Assembly (NCBI GenBank): GCA_903828245.1
Contig: CAIKLP010000026.1
Span: forward strand, 1 to 41,298
DNA length: 41,298 nucleotides
From: an uncultured bacterium
Lineage (GTDB): Bacteria > Bacteroidota > Bacteroidia > Sphingobacteriales > Sphingobacteriaceae
Direction: 5' to 3'
The position numbers and the translations under genes are program-made. Below the pieces are notes generated by a model that was not told the DNA's origin, ran no database searches, and was given only the letters and a program-made list of their open reading frames with translations. This document shows, one piece after another, positions 23,844 to 31,528 of the stretch. Each line of letters begins with the position of its first letter. Position 1 is the first letter of the stretch.

Positions 23844-24245
23844 ATGAAAAAATATACTTTTACAAAAGAAGAACGGTTGTGTAGTCAAAAGCAAATTGAA
23901 TTGCTTTTCAACAACAGTTCTTCTTTTATTTTATACCCTTTTCGATTTGTTTGGACCAGCCAAACACTTGCAGATGCTCCTTATCCTGCAGAAATAGCCA
24001 TTTCGGTTCCCAAAAAAAGATTCAAAAGAGCAGTCGATCGCAATAAAATCAAAAGACACATTCGCGAGGCTTATCGCAAAAACAAAGGCGAATTATTCTA
24101 CCCTTTCTTAAGCCAACAACATATTAAACTTTCTTTTATTCTTATTTATGTAAGTAACGAGCTTTTTACTGCGGTAGATATGGAAAAAAAGTTAAATTTA
24201 TGTTTAAATAAATTCATTAAAGAATATGTTAAAGTTGCTGAGTAG
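23844..24245 (+). CDS. rnpA: Ribonuclease P protein component
   Basis: 133-aa basic protein that assists the RNase P RNA in trimming tRNA 5' leaders. The RNR motif is clear ([19 protein letters not shown], about 62-80), preceded by [10 protein letters not shown], with an [10 protein letters not shown] start that matches the usual F-x-K-xx-RL. The ATG at 23844 (MKKYTF) is preferred; another Met four codons upstream is possible. Its 3' end overlaps yidD by 20 bases in another frame. Confidence 0.93.
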   Translation: MKKYTFTKEERLCSQKQIELLFNNSSSFILYPFRFVWTSQTLADAPYPAEIAISVPKKRFKRAVDRNKIKRHIREAYRKNKGELFYPFLSQQHIKLSFILIYVSNELFTAVDMEKKLNLCLNKFIKEYVKVAE

Positions 24246-24447
24246 TTTAGTGCTTGGTTTTTTCAGATTATACCAAATACTGATCTCCCCTATTTTACCT
24301 AATGCTTGCCGTTACACGCCAACTTGTTCGGAATACGGAATACAAGCAGTAAGAAAATATGGCGCCTTTAAAGGTACTCGTTTAGCTTTAAAAAGAATTG
24401 CCAGTTGTCATCCTTGGGGTGGACATGGGCACGATCCATTAAAATAA
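24226..24447 (+). CDS. yidD: Membrane protein insertion efficiency factor YidD
   Basis: 73-aa protein at the inner membrane that helps YidC insert membrane proteins. An amphipathic N-terminal helix ([20 protein letters not shown]) is followed by the family core [19 protein letters not shown] and [11 protein letters not shown] with its conserved Cys and His. It starts inside rnpA (20-base overlap), implying translational coupling, and the ctp start follows its stop by five bases. yidC itself is not in the window. Confidence 0.95.
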   Translation: MLKLLSSLVLGFFRLYQILISPILPNACRYTPTCSEYGIQAVRKYGAFKGTRLALKRIASCHPWGGHGHDPLK

Positions 24448-24452
24448 ATGCT

Positions 24453-26099
24453 ATGTTAAAAATCAAAAAGAAAATTATCATCCTTTCTATTTCGCTCAGT
24501 GCTATTTTTTCTTTGGCCTTTGTCGATAATTATTTTGAGATTTCTAAAAACTTAGATATCATGACCACTGCATACAGAGAATTAAATATGTATTATGTAG
24601 ATGATATCGATGCCGCAAAGCTCATGAGAACAGGCATTGAAGCAATGGTAGCATCTTTAGACCCTTACACTAATTATATTTCTGAATCCGAAATTGAAGA
24701 CTATAGATTCATGACAACCGGGCAATATGGAGGCGTGGGCGCAAGCATTTTTACTAGAAACAACTATGTAGAAATTAAAGAAGTCTACGAAGGATTTGCA
24801 GCACAAAAAGCAGGCTTAAATGCAGGTGATATTTTAATGGAAATTGATGGTAAATCGCTTAAAGGGAAAAACTCCAGCGAGGTAAGTAAATTTTTAAAAG
24901 GCCAAGCAGGCAGCACGATAAAAATTTTAATCAAAAGACCTAGCGAAACACAATCGAGAACCATTACCTTATCAAGAGAAGAAATACAAATAGACAATGT
25001 GCCATTTTATGGCATGATTAGCCCAAGTATTGGCTACATTCAATTAAAAGGCTTTACGCAAGATGCTACTAAAGAAGTAAAAAATGCACTCCTTGCTTTA
25101 AAACAAAATGTTGGTCTTAAAGGCGTAATACTAGATGTAAGAGGAAACCCAGGTGGGCTATTACACGAAGCCGTAGGTATCGCAAATATATTTGTACCCA
25201 AAGGAGAATTAGTAGTGAATACCAAAGGGAAAGCCAAAGAGGGCGAAAAAAAATATTTTACCATCAATGATGCCATCGATCCAACCATTCCTTTAGCTGT
25301 GTTAATTAATAGTAGTTCTGCTTCTGCCTCCGAAATTGTTTCGGGCGTTATGCAAGACCTAGACAGAGGGGTTATTGTAGGTCAACGCACCTTTGGAAAA
25401 GGCTTAGTGCAAACCACTCGCCCATTAACTTATAATTCCCAATTAAAAATTACCACTGCTAAATATTATATCCCTAGTGGCAGGTGCATTCAAGCATTAG
25501 ATTATACCCATCGAAACGAAGATGGCAGCGTAGGTAAAATTCCAGATTCTTTAATCAAAGCCTATAAAACAAAATCGGGCCGAAAAGTATTTGATGGTGG
25601 TGGCGTTGCACCAGATTTTTCGATGCCAGTAAATAATTATAGTAATATTACCAATAGCCTATTGAGTAAACATTTACTATTTGATTTTGCAAGCGACTAT
25701 ACAAGCAAACACACTGAAATTAAGCCTTCTGGAGAATTTCATCTTTCAAACGAAGATTACCTTGCTTTCGAAAACTTTTTAAAAGACAAAGATTTTGATT
25801 ACAGTACTAGCAGCGAAAAACTATTAGAAGATTATAAAAAAGCAGCAACCAAAGAAAATTATTTTGATGCGGTTGCAGAAGATTATCAAAAATTAAAAAC
25901 TAAACTAAGCCACGATAAAACGGCTGATTTAAAAAGATATCAACAAGAAATTACGACTTTAATTGAACAAGAAATTGCCAGCAGGTATTATTTCCAGAAA
26001 GGTAGAACACAACAACAATTGGCCACCGATCCAGAAGTAATCAAAGCGATGAATATTTTATTAGACAAGGAAACCTATCTAAATACTTTAAAGAATTAA
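24453..26099 (+). CDS. S41 C-terminal processing peptidase (CtpA/Prc family)
   Basis: 548-aa serine protease. The start at 24453 gives MLKIKKKIIILSISLSAIFS, a signal peptide or anchor; the frame further upstream overlaps yidD. A PDZ domain follows (YGGVGASIFTR to about residue 180), then the S41 core with DVRGNPGGLL, the catalytic Ser in SSSASASE (287-294) and the catalytic Lys in FGKGLVQT (~314). The C-terminal ~150 residues are helical. Such enzymes trim the tails of envelope proteins in the periplasm. It belongs to the rpmH-rnpA-yidD-ctp-tauE-tsaB series with gaps of only a few bases. Confidence 0.93.
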   Translation: MLKIKKKIIILSISLSAIFSLAFVDNYFEISKNLDIMTTAYRELNMYYVDDIDAAKLMRTGIEAMVASLDPYTNYISESEIEDYRFMTTGQYGGVGASIFTRNNYVEIKEVYEGFAAQKAGLNAGDILMEIDGKSLKGKNSSEVSKFLKGQAGSTIKILIKRPSETQSRTITLSREEIQIDNVPFYGMISPSIGYIQLKGFTQDATKEVKNALLALKQNVGLKGVILDVRGNPGGLLHEAVGIANIFVPKGELVVNTKGKAKEGEKKYFTINDAIDPTIPLAVLINSSSASASEIVSGVMQDLDRGVIVGQRTFGKGLVQTTRPLTYNSQLKITTAKYYIPSGRCIQALDYTHRNEDGSVGKIPDSLIKAYKTKSGRKVFDGGGVAPDFSMPVNNYSNITNSLLSKHLLFDFASDYTSKHTEIKPSGEFHLSNEDYLAFENFLKDKDFDYSTSSEKLLEDYKKAATKENYFDAVAEDYQKLKTKLSHDKTADLKRYQQEITTLIEQEIASRYYFQKGRTQQQLATDPEVIKAMNILLDKETYLNTLKN

Positions 26100-26102
26100 T
26101 TT

Positions 26103-26918
26103 ATGACAACAGAAATTATTACGCTTTTAATTCTGGGAGGCATAGGCGGCTTACTAGCCGGCATGTTGGGCATTGGCGGCGGTATTATTTATGTTTTGTT
26201 ATTTAGCCATTACTTACCCTTAACCGGTATTCCAAGTCATTTAATTGTTCCGGCAATTGTGGCTAACTCTATGTTTGCTATTTTCTTTGCAGGCATTAGC
26301 GGTAGTTACAAACATTATAAAAATAAAAATTTTCATCCTAAGCAATTTTTAATTATTGGTTCGGCGGCAGCTATTGCTAGTATTTTTTTTAGTCAATTAA
26401 TCATCAATGGCAATTGGTATACCAAAGAAAAATTTACCTACTTTTTTATCCTATTACTCCTCTTTATTGCCTTTAGAATATTGAAAAATAAAAAGGCAGA
26501 CCAAGTATTACTCAACGAAAAATCGAGCACGAAAGGGTTTATCCTAACAGGTCTATTTTCGGGCACAATTGCAGCATTTTCGGGTGTTGGAGGCGGTGTA
26601 CTCATTGTACCCATTCTTACCGACATCATGAAAATTCCCATTAAAAAAGCAACCGCTATTTCTTTAGGAGTGATCAGTATTATGGCATTTTTTAGCAGTG
26701 CCTATGCTATGCTTTTTTCAAAAGTAAGTATCCAAATTACCGCACCTCATTTTGGATTAATTGTTTATAGTTTGGCTTTACCAGTTGCGGCAGGTAGCTT
26801 ACTTATTTCCCCATTTGGCGTACAATTAGCCGCCAAACTCAGCCCTAGTAAATTACGTTTGCTATTTGCGGGCTTTTTATTATTGGTTATTGCTAAAATG
26901 ATTATTGAAATAATATAA
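26103..26918 (+). CDS. TauE/SafE family membrane exporter
   Basis: 271-aa integral membrane protein with about eight hydrophobic helices. The family's internal duplication is visible as two matching re-entrant segments, GLLAGMLGIGGGIIYVLL near the N-terminus and GTIAAFSGVGGGVLIVPIL near residues 153-171. Members export sulfite, sulfoacetate or other sulfur/organic anions; the substrate here is unknown, and no sulfur genes stand nearby. Gap of three bases after ctp; its stop overlaps the tsaB start. Confidence 0.88.
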   Translation: MTTEIITLLILGGIGGLLAGMLGIGGGIIYVLLFSHYLPLTGIPSHLIVPAIVANSMFAIFFAGISGSYKHYKNKNFHPKQFLIIGSAAAIASIFFSQLIINGNWYTKEKFTYFFILLLLFIAFRILKNKKADQVLLNEKSSTKGFILTGLFSGTIAAFSGVGGGVLIVPILTDIMKIPIKKATAISLGVISIMAFFSSAYAMLFSKVSIQITAPHFGLIVYSLALPVAAGSLLISPFGVQLAAKLSPSKLRLLFAGFLLLVIAKMIIEII

Positions 26919-27601
26919 TGCAACTGCTTTTACATATCGAAACAGCAGGACAAAATTGTTCTGTGGCGCTATCTAATGAAAATGGCATAATCGACTGCAT
27001 AGAAAAAAACGAAGCCAATATTCATGGTTCGGCTTTAACCGTTTTTATCGAAACCCTATTGTCAAAAAATAATTTCAAACCAAGCGATTTAAAAGCCGTA
27101 GCGGTAAGCAAAGGACCGGGTTCTTATACTGGCTTGCGAATTGGCGTATCTACCGCTAAGGGGCTTTGTTATGCTTTAAACATTCCCTTAATTGCCACAG
27201 ATACATTAGGAAGTTTAGCCAATATGGCTTTAAGTAACATGGCAGCCAATGCAAATGAAAAATTTTTACTTTGCCCCATGTTAGACGCTAGGCGTATGGA
27301 AGTGTATACTTGTCTATACGATCAAGATTTAAATTTGATCACTGCAGTAAATGCGAGTATAATTGATGAAAATAGTTTTGCCGAATATAGAGCAAGCCAG
27401 CCCATTTATTTTTTTGGAGATGGTGCCGAAAAATGTAAACCTATTTTTGCAAATGATCCACATAGTTTTTTTATCGACAACCTCTACCCTAGTGCAAGCG
27501 CAAGCATTGCAGCGGCTCATGCAAAATTCGAACAAAATATGGTGGAAGATGTGGCCTATTTCGAACCTTTTTATTTAAAAGAATTTCTATTTAATAAATA
27601 A
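26918..27601 (+). CDS. tsaB: tRNA threonylcarbamoyladenosine biosynthesis protein TsaB
   Basis: 227-aa ASKHA-fold protein, partner of TsaD and TsaE in making t6A37 on tRNAs that read ANN codons. LLHIETAGQNCSVAL is the phosphate-1-like start, and KGPGSYTGLRIGVSTAKGL is the TsaB signature. It overlaps the tauE stop by one base (TAATG). It lacks the metal-binding His pair of TsaD, as expected for TsaB. Last gene of the plus-strand series; the hairpin terminator begins at its stop codon. Confidence 0.94.
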   Translation: MQLLLHIETAGQNCSVALSNENGIIDCIEKNEANIHGSALTVFIETLLSKNNFKPSDLKAVAVSKGPGSYTGLRIGVSTAKGLCYALNIPLIATDTLGSLANMALSNMAANANEKFLLCPMLDARRMEVYTCLYDQDLNLITAVNASIIDENSFAEYRASQPIYFFGDGAEKCKPIFANDPHSFFIDNLYPSASASIAAAHAKFEQNMVEDVAYFEPFYLKEFLFNK

Positions 27602-27627
27602 AAAAGGCGCTGTACGGCGCCTTTTTT
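27600..27627. terminator. Bidirectional terminator between tsaB and the OmpA gene
   Basis: A run of A, GGCGC (27606-27610), 6-base loop, GCGCC (27617-27621), then six T. It lies between two convergent stops and can end transcripts from both sides. Confidence 0.9.
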
Positions 27628-27629
27628 AT

Positions 27630-29816
27630 TTATTCTAAACCTTCGTATATATAGGCTTCTACCCGATTATTTTTAGCTCTATCTTCGGGCGTTTTATTTC
27701 CTGCAATAAAATTTTCTGCCCCTACTGGACTTAATTTAATTCTGTCTATGGCAATATTATTATCCATTAAATATTTTTTAATGGCTTCCGATCTGCTTTC
27801 TGCTAATTTTTTACTCAAAGCCGATTTTCTTCCGCCATCTGTATAAACACATATTGAAATTTTATAGCTTGGTTTGGCATTCATCATGTCAACTAGTTTT
27901 CCTAAAGCTGCATAAGAAGTCGTATCTAAATCGGATTTTTCGGCTTCAAAATTTAAACCATTCAAGAAGTTTGCCATCACAATGCGCTCGTCTTTGGTTA
28001 ATTCAATCCCTTGTGGTGCAAGCGGACAACCGCTATTACTCTTAGGTCCAACCACATTCGGACATTTATCATCTTTATCTAAAACGCCATCACCATCAAA
28101 ATCTAAATATGGACAACCAAAGTTTTCGATTGGACCCGCTAAATATTTACACGAATCATCCCTATCGTAAATACCATCACCATCGGCATCTGGACATCCT
28201 TTTGCCAATATTGTACCTGCGTCGTTTGGACATAAATCTTCGGCATCTGGCACACTATCTTTATCGGCATCTGGTAAAGGACAACCATTTAATTCAAGCA
28301 AACCTTTTTCGGTCGGACAAGCATCATCTTTATCTAAAATGCCATCCCCATCGGCATCGTCAAATGGACAACCCCTATTTTCTGCAGGTCCACTTACATA
28401 TGGACAATTATCTAGCGCATCTAAAACACCATCACCATCTGAGTCCAATGGCGCTGGTGGAGGTGGAAGTTTTGGACACCTGCCAAAACCAAAGGCAATG
28501 CCAAAATTAATATCGGCACCTAAACCTAAAGTAGGTTTACTAGTATGGTCTTTAATTAATTGATTATATAATTGAAAAGAATTTAAAATACGCTCCGAAC
28601 CAATATACATTTCAAACACTTTGGAACGGAAAAGTAATTGCGCACCAATGGCATTATTTCCATCCGAATTAAAAGTACCAGATGTAATGATATTTAATCT
28701 TTTAGCCAATCGAATATCGGTTACCAAGGTTAAATCAAAAAAATCATAGGCAAATGGTTTAGAATAAATTATGGTTGCATAAAGCCAGTTTGTTAATTTC
28801 ATATTTCCAGAAACCTCAAATCTTGACAATAGTTTACTAGTATAAGGCCCCTTCGAGCTATCAATTGCAAAGGAGGTTAAATTATTCACTATAGAATCTT
28901 GCGCTAAGCTATCGTCTACAATATCTATACCCGTGAATCGAATTGATTTATCTAATTTATATTGAATGCTTTTATCATTCCATGTTATTTTTCCTATATC
29001 GAGTAAAGCAAAACCCATGGTAAATGTTGGATCTACTTCGTATTGTAAACCTCCAGAAAAAACATATCCTTTATTTGATTTTGCATTGGCAAGTAAAGAA
29101 TCAACACCTAAATTATCTTTATTAGTAGGATCAAGAGAGGCCCTTACGGATCCTTTAATATAAATATCTAAGGTATCACCTAAAGGAGAAGTGGTAAATT
29201 TTGAGCCATTAATATCGACACCTACATTAGCAAGTCCAATAAGGTAACCTAATTTAAATCCACCCGACAATTTCTCATAAATTTGTCTGCGAAAACCAAA
29301 GCCCGTTTCGTTATAAACATTGGTAGAAACACCCATGTCCAAAAAGCCTTCGATGGTTTGACCTTTAAAAGAATTATTTCCTTTAGTGATGAAATTAAAC
29401 ACCCCATTATTTAACGATATGGAGGTTTGTGTTTTTAATTGAGAATAGAAAGATAATTCAGCCGCTTGCTTTTTACCCATGTTAATCTTCATTAAAAATA
29501 TATTATAATTGAATTGATTGGCAATTCGATTAGTATATTTTGAACCATTCTGAAAATTCAATACGGATAAATTTTCACTGGCTAAAAAGGACTTGATAAA
29601 ACTATTGGCGTCGCCAGAAACACTAAAATCGAGGTTAAATGAAGGCAAGAAAAGATTGGTCGCAAAAGCCCTACAATCATCTAAACTACGATGGTGTGGA
29701 TTTTGTATGCCATCAAATAACGTTCTAGAATAATACAAAGAGTAGCGTTGCGCATTGGCCGCATAGCTACTCAGTATTAATAAAAAAGCGATAATATATT
29801 TTGAATTAAATTTCAT
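27630..29816 (-). CDS. Outer-membrane beta-barrel protein with TSP type 3 repeats and OmpA domain
   Basis: 728-aa envelope protein. The start at 29816 gives the signal peptide MKFNSKYIIAFLLILSSYAANA; a TTG at 29825 would add three residues. Residues ~20-440 form a beta-rich region like the DUF5723-type barrels of Bacteroidota. Residues ~450-600 carry five or more calcium-binding thrombospondin type 3 repeats (DSDGDGVLDALDNCP, DADGDGILDKDDACP, DFDGDGVLDKDDKCP). The last ~115 residues are an OmpA peptidoglycan-binding domain (VYTDGGRKSALSKKLAESRS, RIKLSPVGAENFI). It probably links outer membrane and cell wall, with a rigid Ca2+-loaded stalk. It lies 24 bp behind the lipoprotein gene. Confidence 0.92.
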   Translation of the reverse strand: MKFNSKYIIAFLLILSSYAANAQRYSLYYSRTLFDGIQNPHHRSLDDCRAFATNLFLPSFNLDFSVSGDANSFIKSFLASENLSVLNFQNGSKYTNRIANQFNYNIFLMKINMGKKQAAELSFYSQLKTQTSISLNNGVFNFITKGNNSFKGQTIEGFLDMGVSTNVYNETGFGFRRQIYEKLSGGFKLGYLIGLANVGVDINGSKFTTSPLGDTLDIYIKGSVRASLDPTNKDNLGVDSLLANAKSNKGYVFSGGLQYEVDPTFTMGFALLDIGKITWNDKSIQYKLDKSIRFTGIDIVDDSLAQDSIVNNLTSFAIDSSKGPYTSKLLSRFEVSGNMKLTNWLYATIIYSKPFAYDFFDLTLVTDIRLAKRLNIITSGTFNSDGNNAIGAQLLFRSKVFEMYIGSERILNSFQLYNQLIKDHTSKPTLGLGADINFGIAFGFGRCPKLPPPPAPLDSDGDGVLDALDNCPYVSGPAENRGCPFDDADGDGILDKDDACPTEKGLLELNGCPLPDADKDSVPDAEDLCPNDAGTILAKGCPDADGDGIYDRDDSCKYLAGPIENFGCPYLDFDGDGVLDKDDKCPNVVGPKSNSGCPLAPQGIELTKDERIVMANFLNGLNFEAEKSDLDTTSYAALGKLVDMMNAKPSYKISICVYTDGGRKSALSKKLAESRSEAIKKYLMDNNIAIDRIKLSPVGAENFIAGNKTPEDRAKNNRVEAYIYEGLE

Positions 29817-29840
29817 GCTAATCAATGTTCAAAATCAATA

Positions 29841-31457
29841 CTATTTACTTAAAGGATCTATGATTAATTTTAACCTGCCTTTGGCAATAAAATTTAATTG
29901 ATAGTCTGTATAAATTTTAGGACTCACCACACCAACAGGTGTGTTTAATAATGCTTTTATTTGAATATATCGAGCAGATTTTAATCGCTCAAACAATTGC
30001 TGTGTTAAGGTTACCTTCGAAACCGAAACCCTAGGTTCCACTACTTTTTCTTCCCCTCCTATAATCGATGTTGTTGCACCATCAATTTTCAAAGAAGCCA
30101 AATTGGCGATTGGGTCGAAAGCGCCATTCATCGCCAGTAAATCAACATTGATAGTATAGGGAAAACCATTCGATATGGTAAAATCAAGTGATCCAGTATC
30201 GAGTCTAGTTTTACTCGTATCTATTTGTTCCCCTAAAGTACGGAGTAAGGCAAATACCACCGTGTCTTGCAATTTTAAACTATCAAAAGCAATAGAAAAT
30301 GGTATCTCCGCATCGACAAATAATTTTATTGCACTGCGTTTATAAATAAAATGATTTAAAGAATTTGGATCTTGATTAACCCCAACCTTTGCAGCAAAGC
30401 TCATGGTTGTTGGAAAATTAGAAATTGTTTTTCCAAATCCTTTGGAATCATCTAATACAAATCTGTTGACAACAGCAGCCGGTCCAATATCTGCTTTTAA
30501 AATATCAAGATTACCTGTTTTTAATGAATCTATTCGACCAGATAATCCATTTTTAGTGGATACTTTTACATTGATTAAAAATGGTAAACCAGTTGTATTG
30601 TCAAAATCTAAGGTAACCTTAGCTTCTTTCAAATTGATCGAACCCCCTTTAATATTTTTATAAAAAGCAGCAGGCAGAACATCTGCTGTTGTCTTAAATT
30701 CTGGAAAATCGATGGTAAAATATCTTCCTTTAGAAAATCCCACTTTGATATCAGACAAGGATAAAGTGAAAAACCCAATACCAGATTGTGCACCATTATT
30801 AGGGCCCGCTAAAACATTCAGTTTAATATACATTAAACTATTACTATCTAAATCTTTCCCGCGCAAATCCCAATCTGCATTGGTTAAATCGATAATGGTA
30901 GAATCTGATGCCCCCGAAGCGATTGTTTCTATTGTTTGAGAAACATAAGGCAATCCATTAATTTTTAAACCCGGAATTTCCCATTGCAAATTGGTAAATG
31001 CAAACGTTTTATTATTCGTAATTTTTAATTTTAATTCGCCGCTCTCTAAAACTAATTGTGTTAATTTATTTAATTGCAAAGGTAAAGTTAAGTCGTAAGT
31101 AAAGTCTTGTGTTTTAAGCGTGTGTTTACCTCCACTTGGGTCGAATTTTAAAGAAGATGGAAAGGCAGGTATATCTTGAACTGCCGCTAATTGTTCGCCT
31201 AAAACTTGTTCGAAAACAGTATCTCTAAAGCCAACTTTAAAATAATTTGTAGGCGAAGTTTGAATAAAACTGGAATTTTCTTCGGTTAAATTAGCAAGTG
31301 TTACACTACCACGAGCCAATGGTAAAATATAATCTGGAGAAAAAATTGGCTCCGCGATGCCATCATCTAATAAATTACATGAGGATATACTAAAGGATGC
31401 AATCCATACTAAACATACACTTGCAATTAAATTTTTCTTTTTATTAAAATACATCAT
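29841..31457 (-). CDS. Large lipoprotein of unknown function (538 aa)
   Basis: The N-terminus has a lipoprotein signal ending SFSISSC (lipobox SISSC), so the mature protein is lipid-anchored at Cys27. ATGs at 31457 and 31454 are both possible. The rest is beta-prone and rich in Thr, Leu, Asp and Lys, with repeated patterns of the type FTISNGFPYTINVDLLAMNG and LDFDNTTGLPFLINVKVSTK, which suggest repeated beta-sandwich units. No catalytic motif is visible. Context: behind the 892-aa gene (71-bp gap) and before the OmpA/TSP3 gene (24-bp gap), so it may be that protein's outer-membrane partner. Function not known to me. Confidence 0.82.
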   Translation of the reverse strand: MMYFNKKKNLIASVCLVWIASFSISSCNLLDDGIAEPIFSPDYILPLARGSVTLANLTEENSSFIQTSPTNYFKVGFRDTVFEQVLGEQLAAVQDIPAFPSSLKFDPSGGKHTLKTQDFTYDLTLPLQLNKLTQLVLESGELKLKITNNKTFAFTNLQWEIPGLKINGLPYVSQTIETIASGASDSTIIDLTNADWDLRGKDLDSNSLMYIKLNVLAGPNNGAQSGIGFFTLSLSDIKVGFSKGRYFTIDFPEFKTTADVLPAAFYKNIKGGSINLKEAKVTLDFDNTTGLPFLINVKVSTKNGLSGRIDSLKTGNLDILKADIGPAAVVNRFVLDDSKGFGKTISNFPTTMSFAAKVGVNQDPNSLNHFIYKRSAIKLFVDAEIPFSIAFDSLKLQDTVVFALLRTLGEQIDTSKTRLDTGSLDFTISNGFPYTINVDLLAMNGAFDPIANLASLKIDGATTSIIGGEEKVVEPRVSVSKVTLTQQLFERLKSARYIQIKALLNTPVGVVSPKIYTDYQLNFIAKGRLKLIIDPLSK

Positions 31458-31528
31458 GGGTTATTTAAGCCAAAACATTTCTGCTTTAAATATAAGAAAT
31501 TCGGGTGAATGCAAAATAATATAATCTA

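Noticed and set aside
28020-28460. CRISPR-like or tandem DNA repeat
   Set aside because: The periodicity comes from protein-level thrombospondin type 3 repeats; the DNA units vary and there are no spacers.
27854-28563. Several plus-strand frames opposite the OmpA/TSP3 gene
   Set aside because: They are antisense shadows of the Asp/Gly-rich repeats, kept open by the repetitive codon pattern.
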